A stretch of 64,000 nucleotides of DNA. Source: Arcanobacterium pinnipediorum. Its GTDB lineage: Bacteria; Actinomycetota; Actinomycetes; Actinomycetales; Actinomycetaceae. Where the stretch lies: the NCBI RefSeq assembly GCF_023973165.1, contig NZ_CP099547.1:806001-870000 (forward strand). The letters run 5' to 3'. Each line of letters starts with the position of its first letter. Within the stretch, counting starts at the first letter, position 1. The notes beneath the pieces are model-generated. The model saw nothing but the letters and a program-made list of their open reading frames with translations, did not search any database and was not told the origin of the DNA. Shown here in pieces: positions 51,291 through 60,594 of the stretch. Made by a program: the position numbers and the translations under genes.

Positions 51291-52229
51291 GTGAAGCGTT
51301 CAATTATGGCAGCATGTGCTGCACTCGTGCTTGGATTATCGGGTTGTGGAGCAGATTCTGCTGGCGAACAAAGTGTCGATAAAGCTGAGGTTGCACAAAA
51401 GTCTGTCCCGGGTACCGAACTACCCTCAGTTAAACTTGATGGCGTAAAGACTCGGTTGGAGTTTCCGGATTCTAATCCGCCCGAAGGGCTCCAGAAAGAC
51501 GTTCTCGACGCCGGTATCGGCCGAGACATTGAAGAAACAGATTTTGTTATTGCCAACTATGTGGGCCAAGTTTGGGGTCAAGATAACCCCTTCGATTCAT
51601 CATTTGCGCGCGGAAAACCAACTGGGTTTTCACTTCAGCAAGTTATTCCAGGCTGGACAAAAGGCTTAACTGGCTTGAAGCCAGGGGCAAAGGTTGTTTT
51701 GTCTATCCCATCCGATATGGGGTATGGGCCTTCGGGAGGAAATGCCCAAGCAGGTATCGGACCTGAGGATACGATAGCGTTCTACGTCGAAATTGTTGAT
51801 GCTTATGGTGCACGTCAAGCTGGCGATCCGAATGCGACAGTGGAAACAGATATCGCCTCGTTGCCGGTAGAGATCAGTGGAAATTTGGGTGAACCTATTA
51901 CGGTTCGGGTCAAAGAGGGTACACCTAATCCGACGGAAATTTCTACAACCGTTATCGCACGCGGCTCTGGTGCTCCAGTTGGTGGCGAAGGCTCAGGATT
52001 CTACGTCCAATATGCGCTGTCTCCGATCGATAATTCGAAATCAGAAGTGAGCTATGGGCAATCTGGACCAACTCGTTTTACTGTTGGTGCCGGATCAATC
52101 TTCGATGGTTTGAAGGATGTTCCAGTGGGGTCACGAGTTTTGATTATGGCCCCTGCAAACGAACAGCCAGGCTCAGAGAATCAATCTCCTGGATTTGCTG
52201 TTGTCGTTGATATTTTAGGCATTGACTGA
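51291..52229 (+). CDS. FKBP-type peptidyl-prolyl isomerase, lipoprotein
   Basis: A 312-residue exported foldase. The signal ends in the lipobox LSGC (Cys19). The first FKBP domain (about 80-165) has DFVIANYVGQVWGQD, FDSSFARGKPTGFSL, VIPGWTKGLTGLKPG and IPSDMGYGP, the standard active-site order. The second half (about 190-312) has FKBP-like elements (FTVGAGSIFDGLKDVPVGSRVLIMAP) but lacks most aromatic pocket residues. The gtg start has aaaggag upstream. It likely assists protein folding at the outer membrane-facing side of the cell membrane. Confidence 0.9.
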   Translation: MKRSIMAACAALVLGLSGCGADSAGEQSVDKAEVAQKSVPGTELPSVKLDGVKTRLEFPDSNPPEGLQKDVLDAGIGRDIEETDFVIANYVGQVWGQDNPFDSSFARGKPTGFSLQQVIPGWTKGLTGLKPGAKVVLSIPSDMGYGPSGGNAQAGIGPEDTIAFYVEIVDAYGARQAGDPNATVETDIASLPVEISGNLGEPITVRVKEGTPNPTEISTTVIARGSGAPVGGEGSGFYVQYALSPIDNSKSEVSYGQSGPTRFTVGAGSIFDGLKDVPVGSRVLIMAPANEQPGSENQSPGFAVVVDILGID

Positions 52230-52279
52230 TCCCAAAATCTGCTGATCGTCAATGTGGTAGGTCAGAAAATCTAGCAATA

Positions 52280-52318
52280 AAATAAGTGGTGCGAGGTTAA
52301 ACCTCGCACCACTTATTT
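52280..52318. terminator. Bidirectional terminator
   Basis: A perfect 18-bp stem (aaataagtggtgcgaggt) with a taa loop, followed by tt, between convergent FKBP and sodA genes. Confidence 0.9.
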
Positions 52319-52393
52319 TTACGACTTAATCAAGAACGGAATATTGATTATCGTTCGGTGAAAGTCAGGTGAGAATGAATCGGTTAGTAGACT

Positions 52394-53017
52394 TCATCGC
52401 AGAACGAGCTGGGCAGTATGCTCCTGAGCTTGCGCAAGGCGAGCAGCAACGTCTTGCCAATTAGCAAGGTTCCATATTGCCTTGACATAATCTGCCTTGA
52501 CGTTGAGGTAGTCAAGATAGAAGGCGTGCTCCCACATGTCCACCATAAATAGTGGGATAGTTACCGCTGGAATGTTTCCTTGCTGGTCAAAGAGCTGGAA
52601 GATGGTGAGCTTTCCAGAAATCGTATCGTAGGCTAAAACAGCCCAGCCTGAGCCTTGGATACCTGTTGCTGCTGCAGTGAAGTGCTTTTTGAAGTCTTCA
52701 AATGAGCCGAAGGAATCCTTGATTGCTTCGAGGAGTTCACCTTCTGGTTCGCCGCCACCATCTGGTGAGAGGTTCTTCCAGAAAATGGAGTGGTTGGTGT
52801 GCCCACCAAGGTTAAACGCAAGATCTTTGGAGAACTGGTTGATCTTCGACAGGTCGCCAGCTTCGCGTGCTGCAGCAAGATTCTCTAACGCAGTGTTCGC
52901 ACCAGTGACGTATGCAGCATGATGTTTATCGTGATGCAATTCCATGATCTTTCCGGAAATATGCGGTTCTAATGCGGCGTAGTCGTAGGGGAGTTCTGGG
53001 AGAGTGTAAATAGACAT
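52394..53017 (-). CDS. sodA: Superoxide dismutase, Mn/Fe type
   Basis: A 207-residue enzyme that dismutates superoxide. Metal ligands lie in MELHHDKHHAAYV (His), FNLGGHTNHSIFWKNL (His) and LFMVDMWEHAFYLDY (Asp and His). GGHTNHS and the Gln in IQGSGWAVL near residue 147 favour manganese or a cambialistic site. The ATG has ggaggtcgac upstream. No signal peptide is present. It is transcribed alone. Confidence 0.96.
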   Translation of the reverse strand: MSIYTLPELPYDYAALEPHISGKIMELHHDKHHAAYVTGANTALENLAAAREAGDLSKINQFSKDLAFNLGGHTNHSIFWKNLSPDGGGEPEGELLEAIKDSFGSFEDFKKHFTAAATGIQGSGWAVLAYDTISGKLTIFQLFDQQGNIPAVTIPLFMVDMWEHAFYLDYLNVKADYVKAIWNLANWQDVAARLAQAQEHTAQLVLR

Positions 53018-53184
53018 GTCGACCTCCGATGATCGTTATTTTAGGACTAAGGTCCACCTTGTCTTTCTATTATGCGCTACTTTTGAATCTTTTGTGAATA
53101 ATTATTACTAACAGTGAACGCGCTTAACCAATGAGCTGTGTGGTGAACCATGTGTGTCAAGTCGTTCATAGTGGCGAAACAACG

Positions 53185-53190
53185 TAGACT
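53185..53190 (+). promoter_or_regulatory. -10 box of the 53227 gene
   Basis: TAGACT lies about 36 bp before the ATG, with a ribosome site in between. Confidence 0.45.
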
Positions 53191-53226
53191 AGGAACCAGT
53201 TAGTCACGTTTTACTCGGAGGTGGAG

Positions 53227-53622
53227 ATGGATTCGCGTGTGAAAGTGCTGGTCTATTCAGATAACAGCGATGTCCGTGAGTCTGTGATGCGTAGCGTAGG
53301 TCGCAAAGTTTATGGAACCGGAGTCGGAATTGACTGGGTAGAAGGCGCTACTGCAGATGGCACGATTCTCAAAATCAAAGAAGCCGAAGAAAGCAATGCT
53401 CCATTTAATCTTCTGATCCTTGATGCTGAAACTCCCAAGCTTGGCGGTATCGGCTTAGGGAAAATGGTTCGCGATGAGATTAACGAAAACATCCCTTATA
53501 TCATTCTGATTGCTCGTCCCCAAGATGAGTGGCTTGCACGCGTAGCAAAACCAGAAGCCATTTTGCCGTACCCGGTTGATGCAGCTGCGCTTTCAGCAAC
53601 CGTTGAAAAACTGTTGGGTTAA
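53227..53622 (+). CDS. Receiver-like protein, degenerate
   Basis: A 131-residue stand-alone protein with the alternating strand/helix order of a CheY-like receiver: KVLVYSDNSDVRE, NLLILDAETPKLGGIG, YIILIARPQDEWL and AILPYPVDAAAL. The phosphorylatable Asp position is kept (LILDAE). The conserved Lys before the last Pro is Tyr (PYP), and the Thr/Ser of strand four is Ala. Phosphorelay signalling is therefore doubtful; it may be a pseudo-receiver. I start at the ATG 53227, five bases after cggaggt. No kinase or DNA-binding gene lies nearby. Confidence 0.7.
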   Translation: MDSRVKVLVYSDNSDVRESVMRSVGRKVYGTGVGIDWVEGATADGTILKIKEAEESNAPFNLLILDAETPKLGGIGLGKMVRDEINENIPYIILIARPQDEWLARVAKPEAILPYPVDAAALSATVEKLLG

Positions 53623-53695
53623 GAACTATAGCGCTAAGAGCTCACAGGAGGGCTCAACAACTGGCGTTGGAGAATCTAGGACGCAGCCCGGTATC

Positions 53696-55492
53696 TTAGA
53701 TATCCCAAAGCGAGTGCTCACTACCGGCTAGCGTTGGAAGCGTTATCTTTCGTGCATGAGTAACTGCAGTAGATAGTTTTTCGGGATGGGTAACTGCAAT
53801 AATTCGCACCCCATCACGCCACAACCATTGAGATACACAACGTAATTCATCAGTTGAGACCGCATCGAATGGGCGCTGTGGAAGCGGAGCTAGCGGGTTG
53901 GCAACTACGAACTCAGTGGCGAACCTCCGCACTGCGTTTTCGTCTACAAAAATATGCGATTCACGAAATCTTCCATGATCGACAACTATAACTTCCCACG
54001 TATTGGGCTGGTTAACTGCAGGCGCAGCAGCAATGATTCGGCCAGCCTCAATAAGTGGAACGCACACCGAATGCGCAACCGCACCCTCCACGAGAGCATA
54101 AAGACATTCACGTTCGCCTTGGGCGGCCTCGAATCGTTCTTGGTGAGCCAAAGATTCCATCTTCTTCATCGTCTGGTTATGTATGTAATCAAGATTGCCC
54201 TGCAACGCCTGAGAAACTACATCCACGCTCTGGCGTTGCATAATACCGCTGCGGCACGGAGCATCACACAATCCTAATTCTTCCATGTGACACGACGGGC
54301 GCCCATCAGGTTGTGCGGGCAACACATCGGAACATGTGCGCAATCGTGAAACTGATTCCAATAGCTCCTTAGCTCGGTGCGCTGCAGATCTCCTGGTAAA
54401 CGGGCCAAGCAACGAACGGAGTTGATCGCCAGGTGCTACGGTGGTGACTTTTAAGCGCGGATGCGCTTCGTTCGTCATACCCACCCAATACCGGGCACGC
54501 GGTCGAGAGCGTTTGTTATACCACGGCGTAATGTCACGGATAAGCCGGATTTCTAGAATTTGTGCTTCCAGGACAGTAGCTGTTGGTATCGCCTCAACTC
54601 GGCACGCAAGATCCACCATTTCATTGATACGTCTACGCTTTTCAGCTGCAGTAAAATATGAGCGAACTCGCCGATAAATATTCGCAGATACACCGATATA
54701 CAATATTTCGTTATTTGGGCCAATAAATTGATAAACACCGCACCCTTTCGGTAATTCATCGGCCAAGGAAGCTTTTCGACGCCGGCTATTTGGAACCGAT
54801 GAATGTGCAGTGAGTAAATCATTAACGTGAGTCACGCCTACAGAACCAAGGCGAGATAAAACACCATGCAAGACGTCAACCGTTGCCCGGGCATCATCTA
54901 AGGCGCGATGTATGGGAGTAGTATGTGCTCCAACAAAGCGTGCCAGTGAAGCTAACTTGTAATTCGGCACCTCATCTCGCGTAAAAACTCGGCGCGCGAG
55001 CTTGACGGTATCAACAGTAGCTCGCTTGGGAAATTGAAGATTAATAGCCTGGGCGGCTCCGCTTAGTTGCCCAATATCGAAACGAGCATTGTGTGCAACA
55101 TAAATCAATTCCGGATCATGCCCAATAAATTCAATAAACGAGATCATCACCTGGGCCAATGGCGGGGCAGTTGCTACCATCGCATTAGTTATACCCGTCA
55201 AACGTGCAATAAAAGCAGGGATCGGAACACCGGGATTGATCAACGACTGAAATTCACCAATGACTTCCCCGCCACGAACCTTAACCGCACCGATTTCAGT
55301 TAACGAGTGCAATCCCGGTTTTTCGCCAGTTGTCTCAACATCGACGACGAGAAACGTGGCCTGATCAAGAGCCAGCTCCAAATCCTCAAACGCTAATTGT
55401 TCTGGTTCCAAAGGTGGCGCACCGCGCCGATGAACCGGCACGGTCTCGGTATCAATACGCCGCCCAGGCACAACCGTCTGGATATTTTTCAT
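53696..55492 (-). CDS. DEDD exonuclease / GIY-YIG endonuclease fusion (DnaQ-UvrC-like)
   Basis: A 598-residue two-nuclease protein. Residues about 45-215 form a DnaQ-type 3'-5' exonuclease (FLVVDVETTGEKPG, AHNARFDIGQL, HRALDDARATVDVL). Residues about 245-330 form a GIY-YIG domain (GCGVYQFIGPNNEILYIGVS). A UvrC/Cho-like Cys-rich stretch follows (CSDVLPAQPDGRPSCHMEEL, then CDAPC). Such fusions are known in actinobacteria and are thought to act in DNA repair. It lacks the UvrC C-terminal endonuclease and helix-hairpin-helix parts. Confidence 0.9.
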   Translation of the reverse strand: MKNIQTVVPGRRIDTETVPVHRRGAPPLEPEQLAFEDLELALDQATFLVVDVETTGEKPGLHSLTEIGAVKVRGGEVIGEFQSLINPGVPIPAFIARLTGITNAMVATAPPLAQVMISFIEFIGHDPELIYVAHNARFDIGQLSGAAQAINLQFPKRATVDTVKLARRVFTRDEVPNYKLASLARFVGAHTTPIHRALDDARATVDVLHGVLSRLGSVGVTHVNDLLTAHSSVPNSRRRKASLADELPKGCGVYQFIGPNNEILYIGVSANIYRRVRSYFTAAEKRRRINEMVDLACRVEAIPTATVLEAQILEIRLIRDITPWYNKRSRPRARYWVGMTNEAHPRLKVTTVAPGDQLRSLLGPFTRRSAAHRAKELLESVSRLRTCSDVLPAQPDGRPSCHMEELGLCDAPCRSGIMQRQSVDVVSQALQGNLDYIHNQTMKKMESLAHQERFEAAQGERECLYALVEGAVAHSVCVPLIEAGRIIAAAPAVNQPNTWEVIVVDHGRFRESHIFVDENAVRRFATEFVVANPLAPLPQRPFDAVSTDELRCVSQWLWRDGVRIIAVTHPEKLSTAVTHARKITLPTLAGSEHSLWDI

Positions 55493-55533
55493 AACAACAT
55501 TCTAAAGTGAGCCTCCACCACACAATGCTGTCA

Positions 55534-55920
55534 CTACAGCCGAGCTCCGTCGTCGTTATCATCACTATTGGGTGGAGAATGCAAAATCACTGCTCCAACC
55601 GCACACCCCAACCCGGCAACTGCCGCAAGGATCCAAAGGTATTCTTCAAGTACGATAACGCCGTAAAATCCGGCGATAAACACCGCAATAAACACCGCAC
55701 ACAAACTCCACAAACCCGCAGCTAGTTGCGGAAAAGAACCCGAAGCCACCGGCGTGGCAGGAGGAAGATTTCGCGGATCGAATTCTTCGTCGTCCTCACT
55801 AGGAGTCCAATTGCGCGGGTCCGCATACGGGCGCGGCTGGTCGATGGAAATAAAATCTTTCCACTCAGCGTCGGCATCCCAGTTCGAAAGGTTGCCCAAA
55901 TCATTATCTTCACGTGCCAT
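55534..55920 (-). CDS. Small two-helix membrane protein
   Basis: A 128-residue protein with an acidic, Trp- and Pro-rich cytoplasmic N-terminus (residues 1-62), two transmembrane helices (about 66-88 and 92-113) and a short acidic tail. No family is assigned; similar short proteins are common in actinobacteria next to unrelated genes. The ATG has gtgaag-like context. It lies 41 bp upstream of the nuclease fusion on the same strand and may be co-transcribed with it. It diverges from the phosphofructokinase gene. Confidence 0.68.
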   Translation of the reverse strand: MAREDNDLGNLSNWDADAEWKDFISIDQPRPYADPRNWTPSEDDEEFDPRNLPPATPVASGSFPQLAAGLWSLCAVFIAVFIAGFYGVIVLEEYLWILAAVAGLGCAVGAVILHSPPNSDDNDDGARL

Positions 55921-55997
55921 AGTCCTAGCTTACAACCGGTAGACTAGGACAAGAGAAGCGGGAGCAACCCGCGTCACACATGAGAGGAAGGATACGG

Positions 55998-57218
55998 ATG
56001 TCTATCCGTCGCGTAGCAATTCTTACCGCTGGAGGTTTTGCGCCATGCTTGTCCACCGCAGTAGGTGGCCTAATTGAGCACTACACCAAGGAAATGCCAG
56101 AAGCTGAAATCATCGGTTACCAGTATGGCTACCACGGTTTACTCACCGGAAACTACGTTGTTTTCGACGACGAAGCCCGAGCCAATGCAGCAACCTTAAA
56201 GAAGTTTGGTGGCTCACCAATCGGTAATTCCCGTGTTAAGCTCACCAACTCCCAAAACCTTGTCGATCGTGGTTTGATCAAGCCTGGTCAAAACGCTCTC
56301 GAAGTTGCTGCAGAGCAACTGCGCAAAGATGGCGTTGATGTTTTGCACACTATCGGTGGCGATGATACCAACACCACCGCAGCTGACCTGGCTGCATATC
56401 TACACGAGAACGATTACGAACTAACCGTTGTTGGTCTGCCAAAGACGATCGACAACGATATTGTTCCAATTCGTCAATCTCTAGGCGCCTACACGGCAGC
56501 TGAACAAGCATCGAAGTTCGCCCAGAACGTGATTGGTGAGCACCGTTCTAACCCACGTATGCTCATTATCCATGAAGTGATGGGTCGCGCTTGTGGGTAC
56601 CTCACTGCGCAGGCGACTCACTACTACCGCGAGTGGCTCAACGAGCAAGAGTGGGTACCGTCAGCTGGTTTGTCCAAAGAACGTTGGGATGTCCATGCAG
56701 TCTACATTCCAGAAATCACCTTCGATCTCGATGTCGAAGGCTCACGGTTGCGCAAGATCATGGACGAGCAGGGCAATGTGAACATCTTCCTTTCCGAAGG
56801 TGCTGGCGTTGAAGAAATCATTGAAGAAATGCTCGAAGATGGTATCGAAGTAGAGCGAGATCCATTCGGTCACGTCAAGCTCGACACCATCAACCCAGGG
56901 CAGTGGTTTGCCAACCAGTTCGCAAAGATCATCGGTGCAGAAAAGGTCATGGTCCAAAAGTCGGGCTACTTCTCCCGTTCGGCTGCATCTAATCCTAAAG
57001 ATCTTGAGCTCATCGAATCGATGGTTGAGTTGGCTGTCAAATCTGCTCAAGAGGGCGTCTCTGGCGTCATCGGACACGACGAAGAAGATAACGATACCTT
57101 AAAGGCAATCGACTTCAAGCGCATTGCTGGCCACAAGGCATTCGATGTCTCCCAGCCATGGTTCGCACAACTCATGGATGGTATCGGTCAAGAGTGGGAG
57201 CCAAAGCCTGCTCAGTAA
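55998..57218 (+). CDS. 6-phosphofructokinase, pyrophosphate-dependent type
   Basis: A 406-residue glycolytic phosphofructokinase. HTIGGDDTNTTAADLA has GGDD, where ATP enzymes have GGDG or GGNG. VGLPKTIDNDI has Lys where ATP enzymes have Gly (PGTIDND). Both features mark pyrophosphate as phosphoryl donor. EVMGRACGYLTAQA binds substrate. PPi enzymes are often non-allosteric and reversible. The ATG at 55998 has gaggaagg seven bases upstream. TAGACT about 60 bp upstream is the probable -10 box. Confidence 0.92.
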   Translation: MSIRRVAILTAGGFAPCLSTAVGGLIEHYTKEMPEAEIIGYQYGYHGLLTGNYVVFDDEARANAATLKKFGGSPIGNSRVKLTNSQNLVDRGLIKPGQNALEVAAEQLRKDGVDVLHTIGGDDTNTTAADLAAYLHENDYELTVVGLPKTIDNDIVPIRQSLGAYTAAEQASKFAQNVIGEHRSNPRMLIIHEVMGRACGYLTAQATHYYREWLNEQEWVPSAGLSKERWDVHAVYIPEITFDLDVEGSRLRKIMDEQGNVNIFLSEGAGVEEIIEEMLEDGIEVERDPFGHVKLDTINPGQWFANQFAKIIGAEKVMVQKSGYFSRSAASNPKDLELIESMVELAVKSAQEGVSGVIGHDEEDNDTLKAIDFKRIAGHKAFDVSQPWFAQLMDGIGQEWEPKPAQ

Positions 57219-57234
57219 GTAGATAACTCATCGT

Positions 57235-57282
57235 GGTGGCTGGCCGAGGCTCGATCAAAGGCCGGCCACCATGTATTTTCTT
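57235..57282 (+). terminator. Terminator after phosphofructokinase
   Basis: ggtggctggcc pairs with ggccggccacc (one G-U) and is followed by atgtattttctttc. It lies inside a longer open frame of the next gene, which argues for the later start of that gene. Confidence 0.8.
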
Positions 57283-57319
57283 TCTCACCTCAACAAGACA
57301 CGGAGCTTCGATAACGGGC

Positions 57320-58570
57320 ATGACACATCGGGATATTCCACAAAGATTCCTGCCAATCTATCCAGACCAGGATCAAGTCGATATATCGCTGGACTATATC
57401 CGCCGCCAGCCCCCGATCGTCGCTACCGACGATATTGGAGAACTGACGAATTTGCTCGGTGATGCTGGGCGAGGGCAAGTTTTTGTGATTCAAGGCGGAG
57501 ACTGTGCGGAGCGGTTTTCTGATACGACTCGCTCCCATGTGCGCGCCAAGATAGGTTCGCTTCTCCAAGCAGCGTTCATTGCCCACGTCAAGGGCCAGAT
57601 TCCAGTTGTCACTGTCGGGCGCATTGCAGGTCAGTATGCGAAACCACGAAGCTTAGCCTATGAGGATCGAGATGGTATCTCCTTGCCCTCTTATCGTGGC
57701 GATGCCGTAAATTCGCATGTTTTCACCGCTCAAGCACGTACTCCTGATCCGCAGCGCCTCGTTCGGGCTGTTGAAAATGCTGCGCGCGCCTACCGCTACA
57801 TCCAAGATCTCGAAAAATCACCATTCGTTTCATCCCGGTGTGCGTTAGAGTGGAATACGGCTAGCAATGAATCGGCGCAGTATAAAGAATTCGAGCAATT
57901 GGTGGGTGCGTCGCGCCCGGAGTATGCTCAGCGTATTTTTATCTCCCACGAGTCACTTTTGCCGTTTTATGAACAGGCTATGACTGATGAGGCTGGATAT
58001 AATCGCGGGGCGCACATGCTATGGATTGGCGAACGTACCCGTTACATATCGAGCCCGCAGATTGCATATGCGCAGCAGGTTAATAACCCTATTGGAATCA
58101 AATTAGGTCCCAAAGCTAGACCATCTGATATCCACGATCTCATCCAAGCTCTTAACCCACACGGTAGTGCAGGACGGCTGAGTTTTATTCCGCGAATGGG
58201 TGCCCACCAATTGCGCAATGTACTTCCGCAGTTAATTCGTGCTGGGGTGGCAGATGGCCGGCCTGTTTCGTGGATCATCGATCCCATGCACGGCAACACA
58301 TTGACGTATAACGGCCGAAAGATGCGGTTCTTGACCGACATTATCCAAGAAATCCACGATTTTTTTGAGGTGTGTGCGGCCGAAGGTATCGCTCCAGCAG
58401 GGATACATATTGAGTTTTCGGGCGAAAACTTGATGGAAATTGCAGATAGCCGAGAGTATCCCGAACTCGATGAGATCCTTGATGAAGCTTTGGTAGATCC
58501 GCGACTTAACCCGCGCCAACTATTCGATGTAGCTTTTGCCACCAGCCAGTTATTGGCTAAACAATACTGA
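57320..58570 (+). CDS. aroG: DAHP synthase, class II
   Basis: A 416-residue plant-type 3-deoxy-D-arabino-heptulosonate 7-phosphate synthase, the first step of the shikimate pathway. VIQGGDCAERFSD carries the metal-binding Cys, TVGRIAGQYAKPRS and SHESLLPFYEQA follow, and IIDPMHGNT and FSGENLMEI hold the metal His and Glu. I start at the ATG 57320; longer versions back to 57233 would run through the upstream terminator. No good ribosome site is visible. It is convergent with the PASTA kinase gene, overlapping by 14 bp. Confidence 0.94.
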   Translation: MTHRDIPQRFLPIYPDQDQVDISLDYIRRQPPIVATDDIGELTNLLGDAGRGQVFVIQGGDCAERFSDTTRSHVRAKIGSLLQAAFIAHVKGQIPVVTVGRIAGQYAKPRSLAYEDRDGISLPSYRGDAVNSHVFTAQARTPDPQRLVRAVENAARAYRYIQDLEKSPFVSSRCALEWNTASNESAQYKEFEQLVGASRPEYAQRIFISHESLLPFYEQAMTDEAGYNRGAHMLWIGERTRYISSPQIAYAQQVNNPIGIKLGPKARPSDIHDLIQALNPHGSAGRLSFIPRMGAHQLRNVLPQLIRAGVADGRPVSWIIDPMHGNTLTYNGRKMRFLTDIIQEIHDFFEVCAAEGIAPAGIHIEFSGENLMEIADSREYPELDEILDEALVDPRLNPRQLFDVAFATSQLLAKQY

Positions 58571-60524
58571 TTGTTACAGTAGAGCCGGGTCTAGCTTTGG
58601 ATTGACCGAGTGGATCTTGTAACCGTACGGTACCAAACAATCCGCCTAAAATATTTTCAACCTTGACCTCAAAACCGGCTTCGTTAAGTTTTGCAACGGC
58701 TGCATCGCGTTGCAAGCCGATAACAGATGGGACCTCGATCAGCTCTGGACCTTTGGAAATCACGACCGTAACTTCATCGAGGCGATGGCCGTCGGCATCG
58801 GCTGGCGGATTTTGAGAAATGAAATGCCCCGCAGCTACAGTATCGGAAAACTCCTCAACTATCACCGGCGTCAAACCAGCTTCTTCAAGCGTGGCTATAA
58901 TGTCGTCTTTCGTTAATGCTTTAAGATCGGGAATGGTTACTGGCGCTCTGCCAAGAGATACGGTATAGGTCATTTCGTTGTTATGCGGGATTGACTTCTT
59001 TGGCGCTATGCTTTGCGCTATGACGCCATCTTTTTCTACCGTGTCAGAATACTGCGTTACTTCCGATACATTATCTAGGCCGGCTTTGGCGAGGAGCTCT
59101 TTGGCTTCTTGCCCAGTTTTCCCAACGATGTCAGGGACTGTAGCGTAGCGGATTCCGTCAGAGACTGTGATAGTAACCATGGTGTCAGGGTGGATTCGAG
59201 ACCCTCCAGCCGGTGTGGTTGCAATAACGTGGTCTTTGTCGATGGTATCGGAGTATTCGTACGCGAGGGAGACATCGAAGCCTTGCTCGGTGAGTTTTTC
59301 ACTAGCTTGTGCAACAGATAGTCCTTCAACATCGGCAATGGTAATCCGCAGTCCTGGTCCGTATAAAAAGTACCACCCTAACGTAGTTGCTAGCGCGATC
59401 AGCACAGCGATGACGACGATGGGCCATCGGCGTCGTTTCTTAGCGACGACGTCGGCTCGTGGCTGGCGAGAGCGTCCTTGAGAATCGTTTGCCGGAAGGT
59501 TGTTAGGTTGGGGCAATGTATGCAATTGTTGGGTCTGAGTCGTGATGGGCTCAATCGTCTGGGGTTGAGTTAAGTGTTCGGTAGTGTTCACTGCCTCGGG
59601 TACGGCTTGGTGCGCAAAGACTGGAACCCGACGAATGGCAATATCTTCGGGGATTGAGCGAATGATATCGTCTAACGCATCGAGTGCTGCACTGGCATTG
59701 CGAGGGCGTTTTTGTGGATCTTTTGCAGTGAAAAGTCGAATGAGTGAATCAATGTGGGCCGGCATCCAGTCGGTTAGTTCGCTCAGATGTGGGATTTGAG
59801 CATTAACATGCTGATATGCGATAGCTACTGGTGTTTCGCCAGTATAAGGTAGCGAGCCGGCGATAAGCTCATAGAGCATCACTCCAACAGCATAAATATC
59901 TGCTGCAGGGCCAGCTACTGCATTTGTGACAAGTTCAGGAGCAACATAGGCTACTGTTCCTAACACAACTGCGGTTTGAGTTGAACTCGATGCTGCACGT
60001 GCCAGCCCAAAATCTGCTACCTGGGCATTGATAATTGGCTTTTCGATAATTGCACTGATGTCAAGTTCGCGGTCTAATAGGATATTTTCTGGCTTTACGT
60101 CGCGATGAATGACGTCAGCACTGTGGGCTACCGCGAGTGCTTGGAGAACTTGGCGAGTGATTGTTAGCGCTATGCCGATAGGTAGGGAGCCATGCTTTGA
60201 TAACTGTGATCGAAGATCAGGTCCGGGAATCAATTGCATAACGAGGTAGGGAAGGTTCCCTAATGGGGTAGGGGCTACGCCTTGATCGTAGACGCTGACT
60301 ACGTGAGGGCTAGATAATTTTGCAGCAGAGCGGGCTTCTCGGATGAAACGTTCTACGAAGTCTGGTTGTTCGGCAAGGTGGGAATGGATAATCTTTACTG
60401 CCACATCACGTTCGAGTCGAGTATCGTGAGCTCGGTAGACACTAGCCATGCCGCCTCTAGCTAGGCGAGAGACGATAATATAGCGATCGTCGATGGCGAC
60501 GTTGAGCAGTGGATCTGAGTTCAC
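58557..60524 (-). CDS. PASTA-domain Ser/Thr protein kinase (PknB/PknL type)
   Basis: A 655-residue membrane kinase. The cytoplasmic kinase domain (about 12-275) has LARGGMASVYRA, the catalytic HRDVKPENILL, DFGLAR and APEL. A Pro/Gln-rich juxtamembrane part is followed by one transmembrane helix (about 372-390, WPIVVIAVLIALATTLGWYF). Four extracellular PASTA repeats follow, which bind muropeptides or lipid II in relatives. Neighbouring aroG, Rv2175c-like and polyprenyl synthase genes match the mycobacterial pknL locus, so PknL is the likely counterpart. The GTG start follows TATCCT by seven bases (probably leaderless). Confidence 0.93.
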   Translation of the reverse strand: MNSDPLLNVAIDDRYIIVSRLARGGMASVYRAHDTRLERDVAVKIIHSHLAEQPDFVERFIREARSAAKLSSPHVVSVYDQGVAPTPLGNLPYLVMQLIPGPDLRSQLSKHGSLPIGIALTITRQVLQALAVAHSADVIHRDVKPENILLDRELDISAIIEKPIINAQVADFGLARAASSSTQTAVVLGTVAYVAPELVTNAVAGPAADIYAVGVMLYELIAGSLPYTGETPVAIAYQHVNAQIPHLSELTDWMPAHIDSLIRLFTAKDPQKRPRNASAALDALDDIIRSIPEDIAIRRVPVFAHQAVPEAVNTTEHLTQPQTIEPITTQTQQLHTLPQPNNLPANDSQGRSRQPRADVVAKKRRRWPIVVIAVLIALATTLGWYFLYGPGLRITIADVEGLSVAQASEKLTEQGFDVSLAYEYSDTIDKDHVIATTPAGGSRIHPDTMVTITVSDGIRYATVPDIVGKTGQEAKELLAKAGLDNVSEVTQYSDTVEKDGVIAQSIAPKKSIPHNNEMTYTVSLGRAPVTIPDLKALTKDDIIATLEEAGLTPVIVEEFSDTVAAGHFISQNPPADADGHRLDEVTVVISKGPELIEVPSVIGLQRDAAVAKLNEAGFEVKVENILGGLFGTVRLQDPLGQSKARPGSTVTISIV

Positions 60525-60540
60525 ATCTTTTAGGATATCG

Positions 60541-60574
60541 GCAAAAGCCGACTACGTGTGTAGTCGGCTTTTGC
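60541..60574 (-). terminator. Terminator between LysM and kinase genes
   Basis: A perfect 15-bp stem gcaaaagccgactac with loop gtgt, downstream of the LysM gene on the minus strand. Confidence 0.8.
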
Positions 60575-60594
60575 GTGTCGGTGTGGCAATACTC

